Source of the DNA: an uncultured Collinsella sp.
GTDB taxonomy: Bacteria; Actinomycetota; Coriobacteriia; Coriobacteriales; Coriobacteriaceae
Assembly: GCA_938036665.1 (NCBI GenBank)
Contig: CALHWR010000131.1
Span: forward strand, 1 to 18,958
DNA: 18,958 bases
Direction of reading: 5' to 3'
The notes below the pieces were generated by a model, which saw only the letters and a list, made by a program, of their open reading frames with translations, searched no databases and was not told where the DNA came from. Shown in pieces: positions 6,393 through 15,842 of the stretch. Numbering within the stretch: position 1 is the first letter of the stretch; the number at the start of each line of letters is the position of its first letter. A program made the translations under genes and the position numbers.

Positions 6393-6428
6393 AAGGGCCT
6401 CGGTCGAATTCTCGGCCGGGGCCCTTTT
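6393..6428 (+). terminator. Intrinsic terminator after the rubredoxin gene
   Basis: AAGGGCC (6393-6399) pairs with GGCCCTT (6420-6426), with a partly paired inner part (CGGTCG ... CGGCCG), followed by TTTT (6425-6428). It starts 40 bp after the stop codon. Confidence 0.8.
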
Positions 6429-6496
6429 CCTCCGCCCCCAAGGGATCACGGTTGCTGTTGGCCGATCCTGTCTGTTGTGAGTCCGGCCGACCTTTT

Positions 6497-6633
6497 GTCT
6501 CAATCTGTAACATCTAACGGTGGAAATTGGGCCCACTTGTTACATATCGAGACAAACCAAAACCGTCCGGCAGAAGATCTCAATCTGTAACATCTAGACA
6601 TCGAAAGCGGGTCTAGATGTTACAGATCGAGAC
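6497..6633. repeat. Palindromic repeat cluster 1 (2 units)
   Basis: Two units of the TCTCGATCTGTAACA/TGTTACAGATCGAGA family: 6497-6553 and 6576-6633, with TCTC starts at 6498 and 6578 (80 bp apart). Each has 15-nt arms around a 25-nt centre. In the second unit the pairing extends into the centre (TCTAGA at both ends), giving the longest stem in the window. The cluster lies between the convergent rubredoxin and mntH genes, ending 27 bp from the mntH stop. With the terminator at 6393-6428 it accounts for most of the 307-bp gap 6354-6660. Confidence 0.95.
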
Positions 6634-6660
6634 GTTTGCCTGAGTAGGTGCCCCGCCCCA

Positions 6661-7917
6661 TTACATCCCTGTCAACAACACGACATCGAGAATCGTCACG
6701 ATGGCACCGATCCCTACGAGCAGCGCGTTGAGCGGGCGCGAATTGGCATATTTGCCCATGACGCGGCGTGAGCTGGTGAGCCGTATGAGCACAAAGACCG
6801 TAATCGGCAGCTGAAGCGACAGCAGCGCCTGACTCCAGATGAGACCTTCAAAAGGATTTGGGACGACCAGGCACGCCGTCACTGCGCCGACGAAACAGGC
6901 CGCCACCCCGATCGAGGAATGTCGGTCGTGGATGTCGTATTCCTCGTCGAACATGCCCGCGGTGATGGTGCCCGCCGCCATGCCCGCCGTCACACTACTC
7001 GAGAGGCCCGCAAACAGCAGCGCTACCGCAAAGATGGTCGAGCTCGCCGGGCCCAAGATGGGGGAGAGCGTGGCCGCTGCGACGGCGAGGTCGTCTACGA
7101 CCATGCCGTGCGCAAAGAAGGTCGTTGCGGCAAGGATGACCATGGCCGAGTTGATTGCCCAGCCCACGCCCATCGAAAAGAGCGTGTCGAAGAGCTCGTA
7201 GCGCAGACGTTCTTCGATAACCTGCTCGCCTTGGCCTTCGAAGTGCATGGATTGGATGACCTCGGAGTGCAGAAAAAGGTTGTGTGGCATAACGACCGCA
7301 CCCAGAACGCTCACGATAATCGCGGCAGAGCCAGTGGGCATACTAGGCGTGATCCAGCTTGCGGCGGCTTGCGGCCAGTCGACCTTGACTAGTGCAAGCT
7401 CGGCCAAAAACGAGAGTCCTACCACGCCTACGAAGGCGATGATCCAGCGTTCGGCATGCTTGTAGGAGTTCGTCATGAGCATCGCCATCGATACTGCCGC
7501 CACGATGACGCAGCCCGCGCGCACGGGCAGCCCAAAGAGCATTTGAAGGGCAATCGCGCCACCCAGGACTTCGGCCATGGCGGTGGCGACAGTCGCGAGA
7601 TAGGCGCTGGCGAGCACGGCACGTCCCGCGGGGCGGGGCAGGAAGCGAGTCGTGGCCTCGGCAAGACAGGCGCCCGTGGCGATGCCCAAGTGCGCCGCGT
7701 TGTGCTGCAGGACGATGAGCATAATCGTGGACAGCGTGACGATCCACAGCAGCGCGTAGCCAAACTGCGAGCCCGCGGCCATATTGGAGGCCCAGTTGCC
7801 CGGGTCGATAAAGCCGACGGTGACGAGCAGCCCGGGGCCGATATGCCGCGCAATGTCTAGGCCTCCGTGACCACCGGTGCGTCGGGAGCCAAAGCGTTGT
7901 TTGAGATGGTTGAGCAT
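6661..7917 (-). CDS. mntH: Nramp-family Mn2+/Fe2+ transporter
   Basis: A proton-coupled divalent metal importer of the inner membrane, 418 residues with about 11 membrane helices. Helix 1 carries the metal-binding motif DPGNW (residues 38-42) in VTVGFIDPGNWASNMAAGS. Helix 6 carries MPHN (210-213) in GAVVMPHNLFLHS. The Asp and Asn of DPGN and the Met of MPH are the known metal ligands, and the Met favours Mn2+ and Fe2+ over Ca2+ or Mg2+. The consensus transport segment is present, and the tail has hydrophobic helices to the end. ATG at 7917 is chosen because AGGAG lies 6 nt before it; a longer reading from 7953 would add 12 residues without a good ribosome site. It lies 75 bp after gpmA on the same strand and may be co-transcribed. 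No Mn riboswitch was seen. Confidence 0.93.
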   Translation of the reverse strand: MLNHLKQRFGSRRTGGHGGLDIARHIGPGLLVTVGFIDPGNWASNMAAGSQFGYALLWIVTLSTIMLIVLQHNAAHLGIATGACLAEATTRFLPRPAGRAVLASAYLATVATAMAEVLGGAIALQMLFGLPVRAGCVIVAAVSMAMLMTNSYKHAERWIIAFVGVVGLSFLAELALVKVDWPQAAASWITPSMPTGSAAIIVSVLGAVVMPHNLFLHSEVIQSMHFEGQGEQVIEERLRYELFDTLFSMGVGWAINSAMVILAATTFFAHGMVVDDLAVAAATLSPILGPASSTIFAVALLFAGLSSSVTAGMAAGTITAGMFDEEYDIHDRHSSIGVAACFVGAVTACLVVPNPFEGLIWSQALLSLQLPITVFVLIRLTSSRRVMGKYANSRPLNALLVGIGAIVTILDVVLLTGM

Positions 7918-7992
7918 GGTGCGCTCCTGCGTATGGACGGCGTGACGTCGCATCTGGGTCGTGCGGCGCCACGCGTCGGATTTGGGTTGGGG

Positions 7993-8766
7993 CTACTTGT
8001 GCGCTTTGCCCTGATTGGCCACGGCGTCGATCTTGGCGGCGATGGTCGCCGGGTCGCCGATGTAGCGCTTGTCGAGGACGTTGAAATCGGTGTCGAAGGT
8101 GTAGACGAGCGGCACGCCGGTGGGGATGTTGACCTTGAGGATCTCCTCGGGCGTGAGGTGCTCGAGCTTCATGACGAGTGAGCGCAGGGAGTTGCCGTGT
8201 GCGGCGATGAGTACGCGCTTGCCGGCGAGCATCTGGGGGCGAATCTCGTCTTCGAAATAAGGCCAGGCGCGGGCGATCGTGTCCCTGAGGCACTCGGTAT
8301 AGGGCAGCTGATCGGGCGCGACATCACGGTATTGCTCCTGGGTGTGGGGATCGCGCGCGTCGTCCGGCTCGAGTGCCGGCGGGCAGACATCGAAGGAGCG
8401 GCGCCAGATGAGCACCTGCTCGTCGCCGTGCTCCGCTGCGGCATCGGCCTTGTTGAGACCCTGCAACGCTCCGTAGTGGCGCTCGTTGAGCTTCCAGGAT
8501 TTGATGACGGGCAGCCACTCGCGATCCATTTGGCCGAGCACGATGTTGAGGGTGTGGATCGCGCGCTTGAGGCGCGAAGTGTAGCAGACGTCAAAGTCGA
8601 AACCGGCTTCTTTGAGGGCTCGACCGCCTGCTGCGGCTTCTTCGCGGCCCGTGTCGGTGAGCTCAACATCGGTCCAGCCGGTGAACAGGTTGAGCTTGTT
8701 CCACTCGGACTCTCCGTGACGGATGAGGACGAGTTGCATCGTCTGCTGGTCTGCTTGGTGCGCCAT
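7993..8766 (-). CDS. gpmA: 2,3-bisphosphoglycerate-dependent phosphoglycerate mutase
   Basis: Interconverts 3- and 2-phosphoglycerate in glycolysis and gluconeogenesis through a phosphohistidine. The signature LIRHGESEWNKLNLFTGWTD starts at residue 14, with catalytic His17. Other family motifs are YTSRLKRAIHT, WKLNERHYGALQGLNK (catalytic Glu and substrate contacts), WRRSFDVCPPALEPDD, the second active-site histidine in AAHGNSLRSLV, and NIPTGVPLVY near the end. The 257-residue length fits the dimeric or tetrameric dPGM class. AAGGAGG precedes the ATG by 6 nt. A promoter-like pair lies about 55-80 bp upstream and a small perfect hairpin (8784-8800) sits in the predicted leader. The divergent neighbour is gltB. 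Confidence 0.96.
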   Translation of the reverse strand: MAHQADQQTMQLVLIRHGESEWNKLNLFTGWTDVELTDTGREEAAAGGRALKEAGFDFDVCYTSRLKRAIHTLNIVLGQMDREWLPVIKSWKLNERHYGALQGLNKADAAAEHGDEQVLIWRRSFDVCPPALEPDDARDPHTQEQYRDVAPDQLPYTECLRDTIARAWPYFEDEIRPQMLAGKRVLIAAHGNSLRSLVMKLEHLTPEEILKVNIPTGVPLVYTFDTDFNVLDKRYIGDPATIAAKIDAVANQGKAHK

Positions 8767-8783
8767 AGGGGCCTCCTTGATCT

Positions 8784-8800
8784 GGCACGGTGTGCGTGCC
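8784..8800 (-). promoter_or_regulatory. Small perfect hairpin in the gpmA leader
   Basis: GGCACG (8784-8789) and CGTGCC (8795-8800) form a 6-bp perfect stem with a 5-nt loop, directly upstream of the gpmA ribosome binding site. It could act as an operator or affect translation; nothing further identifies it. Confidence 0.35.
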
Positions 8801-8818
8801 GTTTGCTTGACGCCGCAA

Positions 8819-8847
8819 AGGATACCCGTTTTAAGCTTAAAAGTTAA
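8819..8847 (-). promoter_or_regulatory. Candidate gpmA promoter
   Basis: On the minus strand a -35-like TTAACT (plus 8842-8847) and a -10-like TATCCT (plus 8819-8824) are separated by 17 bp, each matching four of six consensus bases. The start would be near 8812, some 45 bp before the gpmA ATG. Confidence 0.4.
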
Positions 8848-8904
8848 CCAAGACTAACAAAATTGTTGTATTTGAATGGGATGGTGAAAGGGGGCTGCCG
8901 AAAT

Positions 8905-9121
8905 GTCTCGATCTGTAACAACGAGGGATGGAAATTGGGCCTAGGTGTTACAGATCGAGACAGGAAGAAATGGTCCTATGGAAAATCTCGATTTGTAACA
9001 GCTGGCCGCCAAAACCGGCCCTTCGTGTTACAGATCGAGACAAACCAAAACCGCTCCGCAGAAAATCTCAATCTGTAACATCTAGGCGCCAAAATCCGCT
9101 CTTCCTGTTACAGATTGAGAT
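8905..9121. repeat. Palindromic repeat cluster 2 (3 units)
   Basis: Three units, 8905-8961, 8986-9041 and 9066-9121, with TCTC starts at 8906, 8986 and 9066, exactly 80 bp apart. The third unit has compensating changes in both arms (TCTCAATCTG with CAGATTGAGA), which keeps the stem perfectly paired. The cluster fills much of the 539-bp divergent gap 8767-9305 between gpmA and gltB. The spacer before the third unit starts AAACCAAAACCG, as does the spacer of cluster 1. Confidence 0.95.
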
Positions 9122-9305
9122 GTTTGAAGCGGTGAGCTTACAGGCCGAACTTGGGGCCTATGTTGTCGCCCTTGAGGTCGGCGGTGTCCACTCGTAGGGC
9201 GTGCGTTACGCGATTGTTTCGAAACGGGTGGGAAACACAACGGGTCGGCGATGCTCCTAGTATGCCTATTCAACTGACTGTCTAAATATCTAGGGGAGGA
9301 TCGCG
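9122..9305 (+). other. gltB upstream region
   Basis: The 184 bp between repeat cluster 2 and gltB. It holds a perfect 10-bp palindrome GTTTCGAAAC (9216-9225), a possible operator, and -10-like sequences TAGTAT (9258-9263) and TAAATA (9283-9288), neither with a convincing -35. The gltB ribosome site GGGGAGGA is at 9293-9300. The minus strand of 9138-9206 reads like the tail of a lost gene (see findings). Confidence 0.4.
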
Positions 9306-12300
9306 ATGCAGGCAGATTCCGCTCAGCAGCAGGGCCTTTATCGCCCCGAATTCGACCACGATGCATGTGGCATCGGCGCGCTTGCCGATATCAACGGTGA
9401 GCGCCATCACCAGATTCTGGACGACGCACTGTCCATTCTGGTCAACTTGGAGCACCGCGGCGGCACGGGACTCGAGAAGAATACCGGCGATGGCGCTGGC
9501 ATCCTGTTCCAGGTTCCGCATCACTTTTTCCGTAAAGAGGCTCAAAAGTGCGGTCAGATTCTGCCGGCAGAGGGCGACTATGGCGTGGCCATGCTGTTCT
9601 TCCCGCAGGACGACAAGGGCGTAGAGGATGCCCGCCGCGTGTTTGAGGAGGGCTGTGCCGAGGCCGGCGTGCCGCTGCTCTTTTGGCGCGAGGTGCCCGT
9701 CGACCCGCACGACCTGGGCGAGACGGCCCGCGCCTGCATGCCCACTATCCTGCAGGCCTTCCTGGGCCGTCCGGACGACACGCCCGCCGGCGATGCCTTT
9801 GAGCGTCGCCTGTACGTGTGCCGCCGCACCATCGAAAAGAAGGCCGATGCCGAGTTTGCCCTGCGAGACAAGATCTTCTACGTGTGCTCCATGAGCTCGC
9901 GCACCATCGTGTACAAGGGCATGCTGGTCGCCACGCAGATGCGCCGCTTCTTCATCGACCTCAACGACGCCGCCGTCAAAACGGCCGTGGCGCTCGTCCA
10001 CTCGCGCTACTCCACCAACACCACGCCCAGCTGGGAGCGTGCGCACCCCAACCGCTTTATCATCCATAACGGCGAGATCAACACCCTCAAGGGCAACGTC
10101 AACTGGATTCGCGCCCGCGAACCCAACCTGTACAGCCCCGTGCTGCAGCACGATCTTGAGCGCGTGATGCCCATCATCAACCGCGAGGGTTCCGACTCCG
10201 CGATTCTGGACAACGTGCTCGAATTCTTGGTCATGAACGGTCGCCCGCTCACGCGTGCCGCGTCCATGTTGCTGCCCGAGCCGTGGGACCACAACGATAG
10301 CCTGAGTGAGGAGCGCCGCGCCTACGACGCTTACCAGTCCATGCTCATGGAGCCCTGGGACGGCCCGGCGGCCATCGCCTTTACCGACGGTCGCACGCTG
10401 GGCGCCGCCCTCGACCGCAACGGCTTGCGCCCCGCCCGCTACTACGTGACGCGCGATGGCCGCTTTATGCTGGCAAGCGAGGTGGGCACCATCGAGGTGA
10501 GCCCCGAGAACATCCTGACGAGCGGCTGCCTGGGACCGGGCCAGATGCTCGAGGTCGATTTTGCCCGCGGCCGCGTGATCTACAACGACGAGCTGCGCGC
10601 CCGCTATGCCAAGGAGAAGCCCTACCGCGACTGGATTGCCGAGGAGACACTGACCGTCGACGCGCTCGATGAGCCCGCCGCGCCCGCGCCCGCCGAGGAT
10701 GCCGAGGTGCCCGCCGCCGTGCGCATGGCCAAGCTCGGCTATCACTGGGATGATGTTGACGAGGTCGTGCGCCCCATGGCCCAGCAGGGCAAGGCCCCGC
10801 TCGCCTCGATGGGTATCGATGCGCCGTTGGCCTGCCTGTCCAAGAAGACGCGTTCGTTCTTTGACTACTTCTATCAGCTGTTCGCTCAGGTCACGAATCC
10901 TCCGATCGATGCCCTGCGCGAGCACATGGTGACTTCGACCACGCTCTACCTGGGCAACCACGGCAACCTGCTCGAGGATTCCCGCACGGCCTGTCAGCTG
11001 GTGCGCTTGGAGCGCCCATTGCTCAACGAGGAAGAGTTCGAGCATATCTGTGCCATCGACCGTGTTGGCTTTAAGACCCGTCGTTTCCGTGCCGTCTACC
11101 GCCGCGATGCCGGCGAGGGCGCGCTGCAGGCTGCGCTCAAACAGCTTGCCGAGGACGTTGAGGCTGCGGTCCGCGACGGCGTGAACATTGTGGTGTTGAG
11201 CGATCGTGCCGCTGCGGGCGAGGTGCCCGTGCCGTCGCTGCTCGCCGTGGGCTGCGTGCACAACCACCTGATCCGCGCCGGCGTTCGTACTTTTGCCGAC
11301 ATCGTGGTGGAGTGCGGTGACGCCGTGTCCCCGCACGACTTTGCGGCACTGGTGGGCTACTCCGCGAGCGGCATCTATCCGTACAACGCACATGCGTGCA
11401 TCCGCGATCTGGCGGCACGCGGCGACCTGGACGTGACGGCCGAGCAGGGCATCGCCAACTACAACAAGGCTGCGACCGCCGGCATCGTCTCCATCATGTC
11501 CAAGATGGGCATCTCCACGGTGCAGAGCTACCATTCGGCGCAGATCTTCGAAGCCGTGGGCTTTACGCCGGAGTTCGTCAACGCGTACTTTGCCGGCACG
11601 GTGAGCCGTGTGGGCGGTATGGGTGTCGAGGACGTTGAACGCGAGCAAAACGAGCGCTACGACGCCGCGCTCGCTATCCTTAAGAGCCCGGCTCCCGATC
11701 AGCTGCCCACGCTGGGCCTGACCAAGTGGCGCCCGCTCGGCGGCGAGGAACACCTCATCGACCCCCAGACCGTCTACCTGCTGCAGACCGCCTGCCGTGA
11801 GGACAGCTACGACACCTTTAAGGAGTACAGCGCCCGCCTGCACCGCACCGGCCGTGCCGTGCGTCTGCGCGACTTGCTCGACTTTGATGCCAGCGGCCGC
11901 ACGCCGGTTTCGCTCGACGAGGTCGAGCCCGCGCTCAACATCGTCCGCCGCTTTAACACCGGCGCCATGTCGTACGGCTCCATCAGCAAAGAGGCGCACG
12001 AGTGCATGGCCATCGCCATGAATCGCCTGCACGGACGCTCCAACTCGGGCGAGGGCGGCGAGGACCCGCGTCGCGAGACCCCGCTGGCTAACGGTGACTC
12101 CAAGAACTCCGCGATCAAGCAGGTGGCAAGCGCGCGCTTTGGCGTGACGAGCCGCTACCTGTGCAGCGCCTTCGAGATCCAGATCAAGATGGCCCAGGGC
12201 GCCAAGCCCGGCGAGGGCGGTCACCTGCCCGGCAAGAAGGTCTACCCCTGGATTGCCGAGGTCCGTCAGTCCACGCCCGGCATCGGCCTGATCTCGCCTC

Positions 12301-14003
12301 CGCCGCATCACGACATCTACTCTATCGAAGACCTGGCCGAGCTCATCTTCGACCTTAAGAACGCCAACCCCGGCGCGCGCGTGTCGGTCAAGCTGGTCAG
12401 CGAGGCCGGCGTCGGCACCATCGCCACCGGTGTGGCCAAGGGTGCTGCCGACAAGATCTTGATCAGTGGCCACAACGGCGGCTCGGGTGCCGCTGCGCGC
12501 GACTCTATCTGGCATGCGGGACTGCCGTTGGAACTTGGCCTTGCCGAGGCCCAGCAGACGCTGCTGCAAAACGGCCTGCGCTCACGCGTGGTGCTCGAGG
12601 CCGACGGCAAGCTCATGGACGGCACCGATGTTGCCGTCGCCTGCCTGCTGGGCGCCGAGGAGTTTGGCTTTGCGACCATGCCGCTCATCTCGATGGGCTG
12701 CTTCATGCAGCGCGACTGCCAGCAGGATACCTGCCCCGCCGGCATCGCGACGCAAAACTGTCGCCTGCGTCGCGGCTTCCGCGGCAAGCCCGAGCATGTC
12801 GAGCACTTTATGCTCTTTGTTGCCGAGCAGCTGCGCGAGGTCATGGCGAGCCTGGGCTTCCGCACCGTCGACGAGATGGTCGGCCATCCCGAGTGCTTGC
12901 GCCAGATCGAGGTCCCGGGCAACCGCAAGGCTAACCTGCTCGATCTGTCGCCCGTGCTGGCGAGCGCGACCTGCGAGTTCGGTGCCCACATCTCGGGTGC
13001 CGACGGCCGTCACTTCCTGCCCCAGATGGCTGCGGACAGCGAGCTCGACAAGACGCTCGACTCCACGCTGTTTGTGCCTTACACGGCCGACGCTCGCGCG
13101 CACCTGCGCCCGATTCGCTTCCGCGCCGATATCGCCAACGTCAACCGCTGCGTGGGCACTATCCTGGGCAACGCGGTGACCAAGGCACATCCCGAGGGCC
13201 TGCCCGCCGGCTCCATCACCATCGATTGCGATGGTTCGGCCGGTCAGAGCTTTGGCGCCTTCCTGCCGCGCGGCATTACGCTCAACGTGTGCGGCGACGC
13301 CAACGACTACTTTGGCAAGGGCCTTTCGGGCGGCGAGGTGTCGGTGCGCCCCAACCCGCATGCGACCTACAAGTTCGACGAAAACATCATCGTGGGTAAC
13401 GTTGCGTTCTTTGGCGCCACGAGCGGCCACGGCTTCATCAACGGCCTGGCCGGCCAGCGCTTTGGCGTACGCAACTCCGGTGCCACCGTGGTGGTCGAGG
13501 GCTGCGGCAACCACGGCTGTGAGTACATGACGGGCGGCCTGGCGCTCATCCTGGGCGAGGTCGGGCAGAACTTTGCCGCCGGCATGACGGGCGGCGTGGC
13601 CTATGTCTTTGACCAGTACGGCACGCTCGATGCCCGCGTGAACCACGAGAGCGTTGAGCTCAAGGCCCCGACGGCCGGCGAGCTGGCGCAGATTCGCGAG
13701 CTCATCCAGGAGCACGTGGACGCGACACAGAGCCCACGCGGCATTAAGCTGCTCTACAGCTTTGAGACGATGAGCAAGCACTTTGTGAAGGTCGTTCCGA
13801 CCGAGTACGAGCGTGTGCTGGCGATTGTCGCTGCGAGCGAGGCCGTCGGCAAGACGCATGCGCAGGCAGAGGAGCTGGCGTTTGACATTGTGACCGGTCG
13901 CGCGAGCGCCGCGGATGTCGCTCGCTTCGATATTGCGGGCGGTGCTGCGGGTGCTGCGTCCGTGGCCGCCAGCTCTGTTGCTTCGACCAAGAAGGAGGCG
14001 TAA
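9306..14003 (+). CDS. gltB: Glutamate synthase (GOGAT) large subunit
   Basis: Makes two glutamates from glutamine and 2-oxoglutarate using electrons from the small subunit; with glutamine synthetase it assimilates ammonia. The 1565 residues fit the alpha subunit. Cys21 in FDHDACGIGALA is the expected N-terminal nucleophile of the type II glutaminase domain after removal of a 20-residue propeptide; GTGLEKNTGDGAGILFQ follows. The glutaminase domain runs to about 430, then the central domain (about 480-780) and the FMN-binding synthase domain (about 850-1200), with the Fe-S ligands C1132, C1138 and C1143 in CFMQRDCQQDTCPAGIATQ. The C-terminal glycine-rich beta-helix domain is at about 1270-1500 (GNVAFFGATSGHGFINGLAG). 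GGGGAGG precedes the ATG by 5-6 nt. gltD follows after 5 bp. The tail is Ala/Ser-rich and variable. Confidence 0.97.
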   Translation: MQADSAQQQGLYRPEFDHDACGIGALADINGERHHQILDDALSILVNLEHRGGTGLEKNTGDGAGILFQVPHHFFRKEAQKCGQILPAEGDYGVAMLFFPQDDKGVEDARRVFEEGCAEAGVPLLFWREVPVDPHDLGETARACMPTILQAFLGRPDDTPAGDAFERRLYVCRRTIEKKADAEFALRDKIFYVCSMSSRTIVYKGMLVATQMRRFFIDLNDAAVKTAVALVHSRYSTNTTPSWERAHPNRFIIHNGEINTLKGNVNWIRAREPNLYSPVLQHDLERVMPIINREGSDSAILDNVLEFLVMNGRPLTRAASMLLPEPWDHNDSLSEERRAYDAYQSMLMEPWDGPAAIAFTDGRTLGAALDRNGLRPARYYVTRDGRFMLASEVGTIEVSPENILTSGCLGPGQMLEVDFARGRVIYNDELRARYAKEKPYRDWIAEETLTVDALDEPAAPAPAEDAEVPAAVRMAKLGYHWDDVDEVVRPMAQQGKAPLASMGIDAPLACLSKKTRSFFDYFYQLFAQVTNPPIDALREHMVTSTTLYLGNHGNLLEDSRTACQLVRLERPLLNEEEFEHICAIDRVGFKTRRFRAVYRRDAGEGALQAALKQLAEDVEAAVRDGVNIVVLSDRAAAGEVPVPSLLAVGCVHNHLIRAGVRTFADIVVECGDAVSPHDFAALVGYSASGIYPYNAHACIRDLAARGDLDVTAEQGIANYNKAATAGIVSIMSKMGISTVQSYHSAQIFEAVGFTPEFVNAYFAGTVSRVGGMGVEDVEREQNERYDAALAILKSPAPDQLPTLGLTKWRPLGGEEHLIDPQTVYLLQTACREDSYDTFKEYSARLHRTGRAVRLRDLLDFDASGRTPVSLDEVEPALNIVRRFNTGAMSYGSISKEAHECMAIAMNRLHGRSNSGEGGEDPRRETPLANGDSKNSAIKQVASARFGVTSRYLCSAFEIQIKMAQGAKPGEGGHLPGKKVYPWIAEVRQSTPGIGLISPPPHHDIYSIEDLAELIFDLKNANPGARVSVKLVSEAGVGTIATGVAKGAADKILISGHNGGSGAAARDSIWHAGLPLELGLAEAQQTLLQNGLRSRVVLEADGKLMDGTDVAVACLLGAEEFGFATMPLISMGCFMQRDCQQDTCPAGIATQNCRLRRGFRGKPEHVEHFMLFVAEQLREVMASLGFRTVDEMVGHPECLRQIEVPGNRKANLLDLSPVLASATCEFGAHISGADGRHFLPQMAADSELDKTLDSTLFVPYTADARAHLRPIRFRADIANVNRCVGTILGNAVTKAHPEGLPAGSITIDCDGSAGQSFGAFLPRGITLNVCGDANDYFGKGLSGGEVSVRPNPHATYKFDENIIVGNVAFFGATSGHGFINGLAGQRFGVRNSGATVVVEGCGNHGCEYMTGGLALILGEVGQNFAAGMTGGVAYVFDQYGTLDARVNHESVELKAPTAGELAQIRELIQEHVDATQSPRGIKLLYSFETMSKHFVKVVPTEYERVLAIVAASEAVGKTHAQAEELAFDIVTGRASAADVARFDIAGGAAGAASVAASSVASTKKEA

Positions 14004-14008
14004 GTGCT

Positions 14009-15490
<1,482 letters not shown>

Positions 15491-15507
15491 AGTAGTCATT
15501 TAAGAAC

Positions 15508-15547
15508 GTCCCCAATGACTGGTCATTTTTGTCTAGTCGTTGGGGAC
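15508..15547 (+). terminator. Long hairpin after gltD
   Basis: GTCCCCAATGACT (15508-15520) pairs with AGTCGTTGGGGAC (15535-15547): 13 continuous pairs with one G-T, and a 14-nt T-rich loop. It starts 18 bp after the gltD stop and probably ends the gltBD mRNA or protects its 3' end. There is no T-tract behind the stem, so it may need Rho or act as a dispersed palindrome. A second, small hairpin, CGAGC/GCTCG (15556-15570), followed by TTT, comes just after. Confidence 0.6.
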
Positions 15548-15842
15548 ACTCTTTGCGAGCGATTTGCTCGTTTGTCGACGTACGGATGTTCATTTGTCGA
15601 CTTTTTGGGCTGTGGTCACCTGTTGTTTCTGTGGTGGCTGCGGGCATCTGGCTCAAAAGGGTTGGTTGGCCGTCTATGTCTACCTCCGGTTTTGTTGCGG
15701 TGCGCATTTTCGGTCAAGCTTTTCGTCAAGTGTTTGGTCAGCATCTGGTTTGCAGCCGGAGGCCTATTTTGCCCGTGCTGGTCGTGGCTGCCCACCCTCC
15801 TCGTAAGCTCAAATTGAGGTCCATCAGTTTGAGGAGGATGCC
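15548..15842. other. Gene-free stretch with no recognised feature
   Basis: About 295 bp, less GC-rich than the genes and rich in T and G. It holds a direct repeat TTTGTCGAC (15571-15579 and 15593-15601) and a distant inverted pair CCTCCGG (15683-15689) and CCGGAGG (15756-15762). All three forward frames are open for much of it, but the translations do not look like proteins. No known structured RNA was recognised. The last bases hold the GAGGAGG ribosome site of the next gene. Confidence 0.5.

Noticed and set aside
6578..6632. The palindromes as ordinary intrinsic terminators
   Set aside because: The stems are long but are not followed by T-tracts, a separate true terminator already follows the rubredoxin gene, and repeated 80-bp spacing is not explained by termination alone; a role in mRNA 3' ends is still possible.
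7918..7992. Manganese riboswitch before mntH
   Set aside because: The 75-bp gap is too short and shows none of the conserved yybP-ykoY elements; it holds only the ribosome site.
7343..8293. A 316-codon minus-strand open frame overlapping gpmA and mntH
   Set aside because: It is a different frame on the same strand as two clear enzymes and transporters, and its Arg/His-rich translation is typical of a shifted reading.
9282..12569. A 1095-codon open frame on the minus strand
   Set aside because: It lies antisense to the well-supported gltB, has a low-complexity composition rich in Ala, Gly, His, Val and Arg typical of GC-rich shadow frames, and shows no family motif.
12582..13859. A 425-codon minus-strand open frame
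   Set aside because: Another antisense shadow of gltB with the same biased composition.
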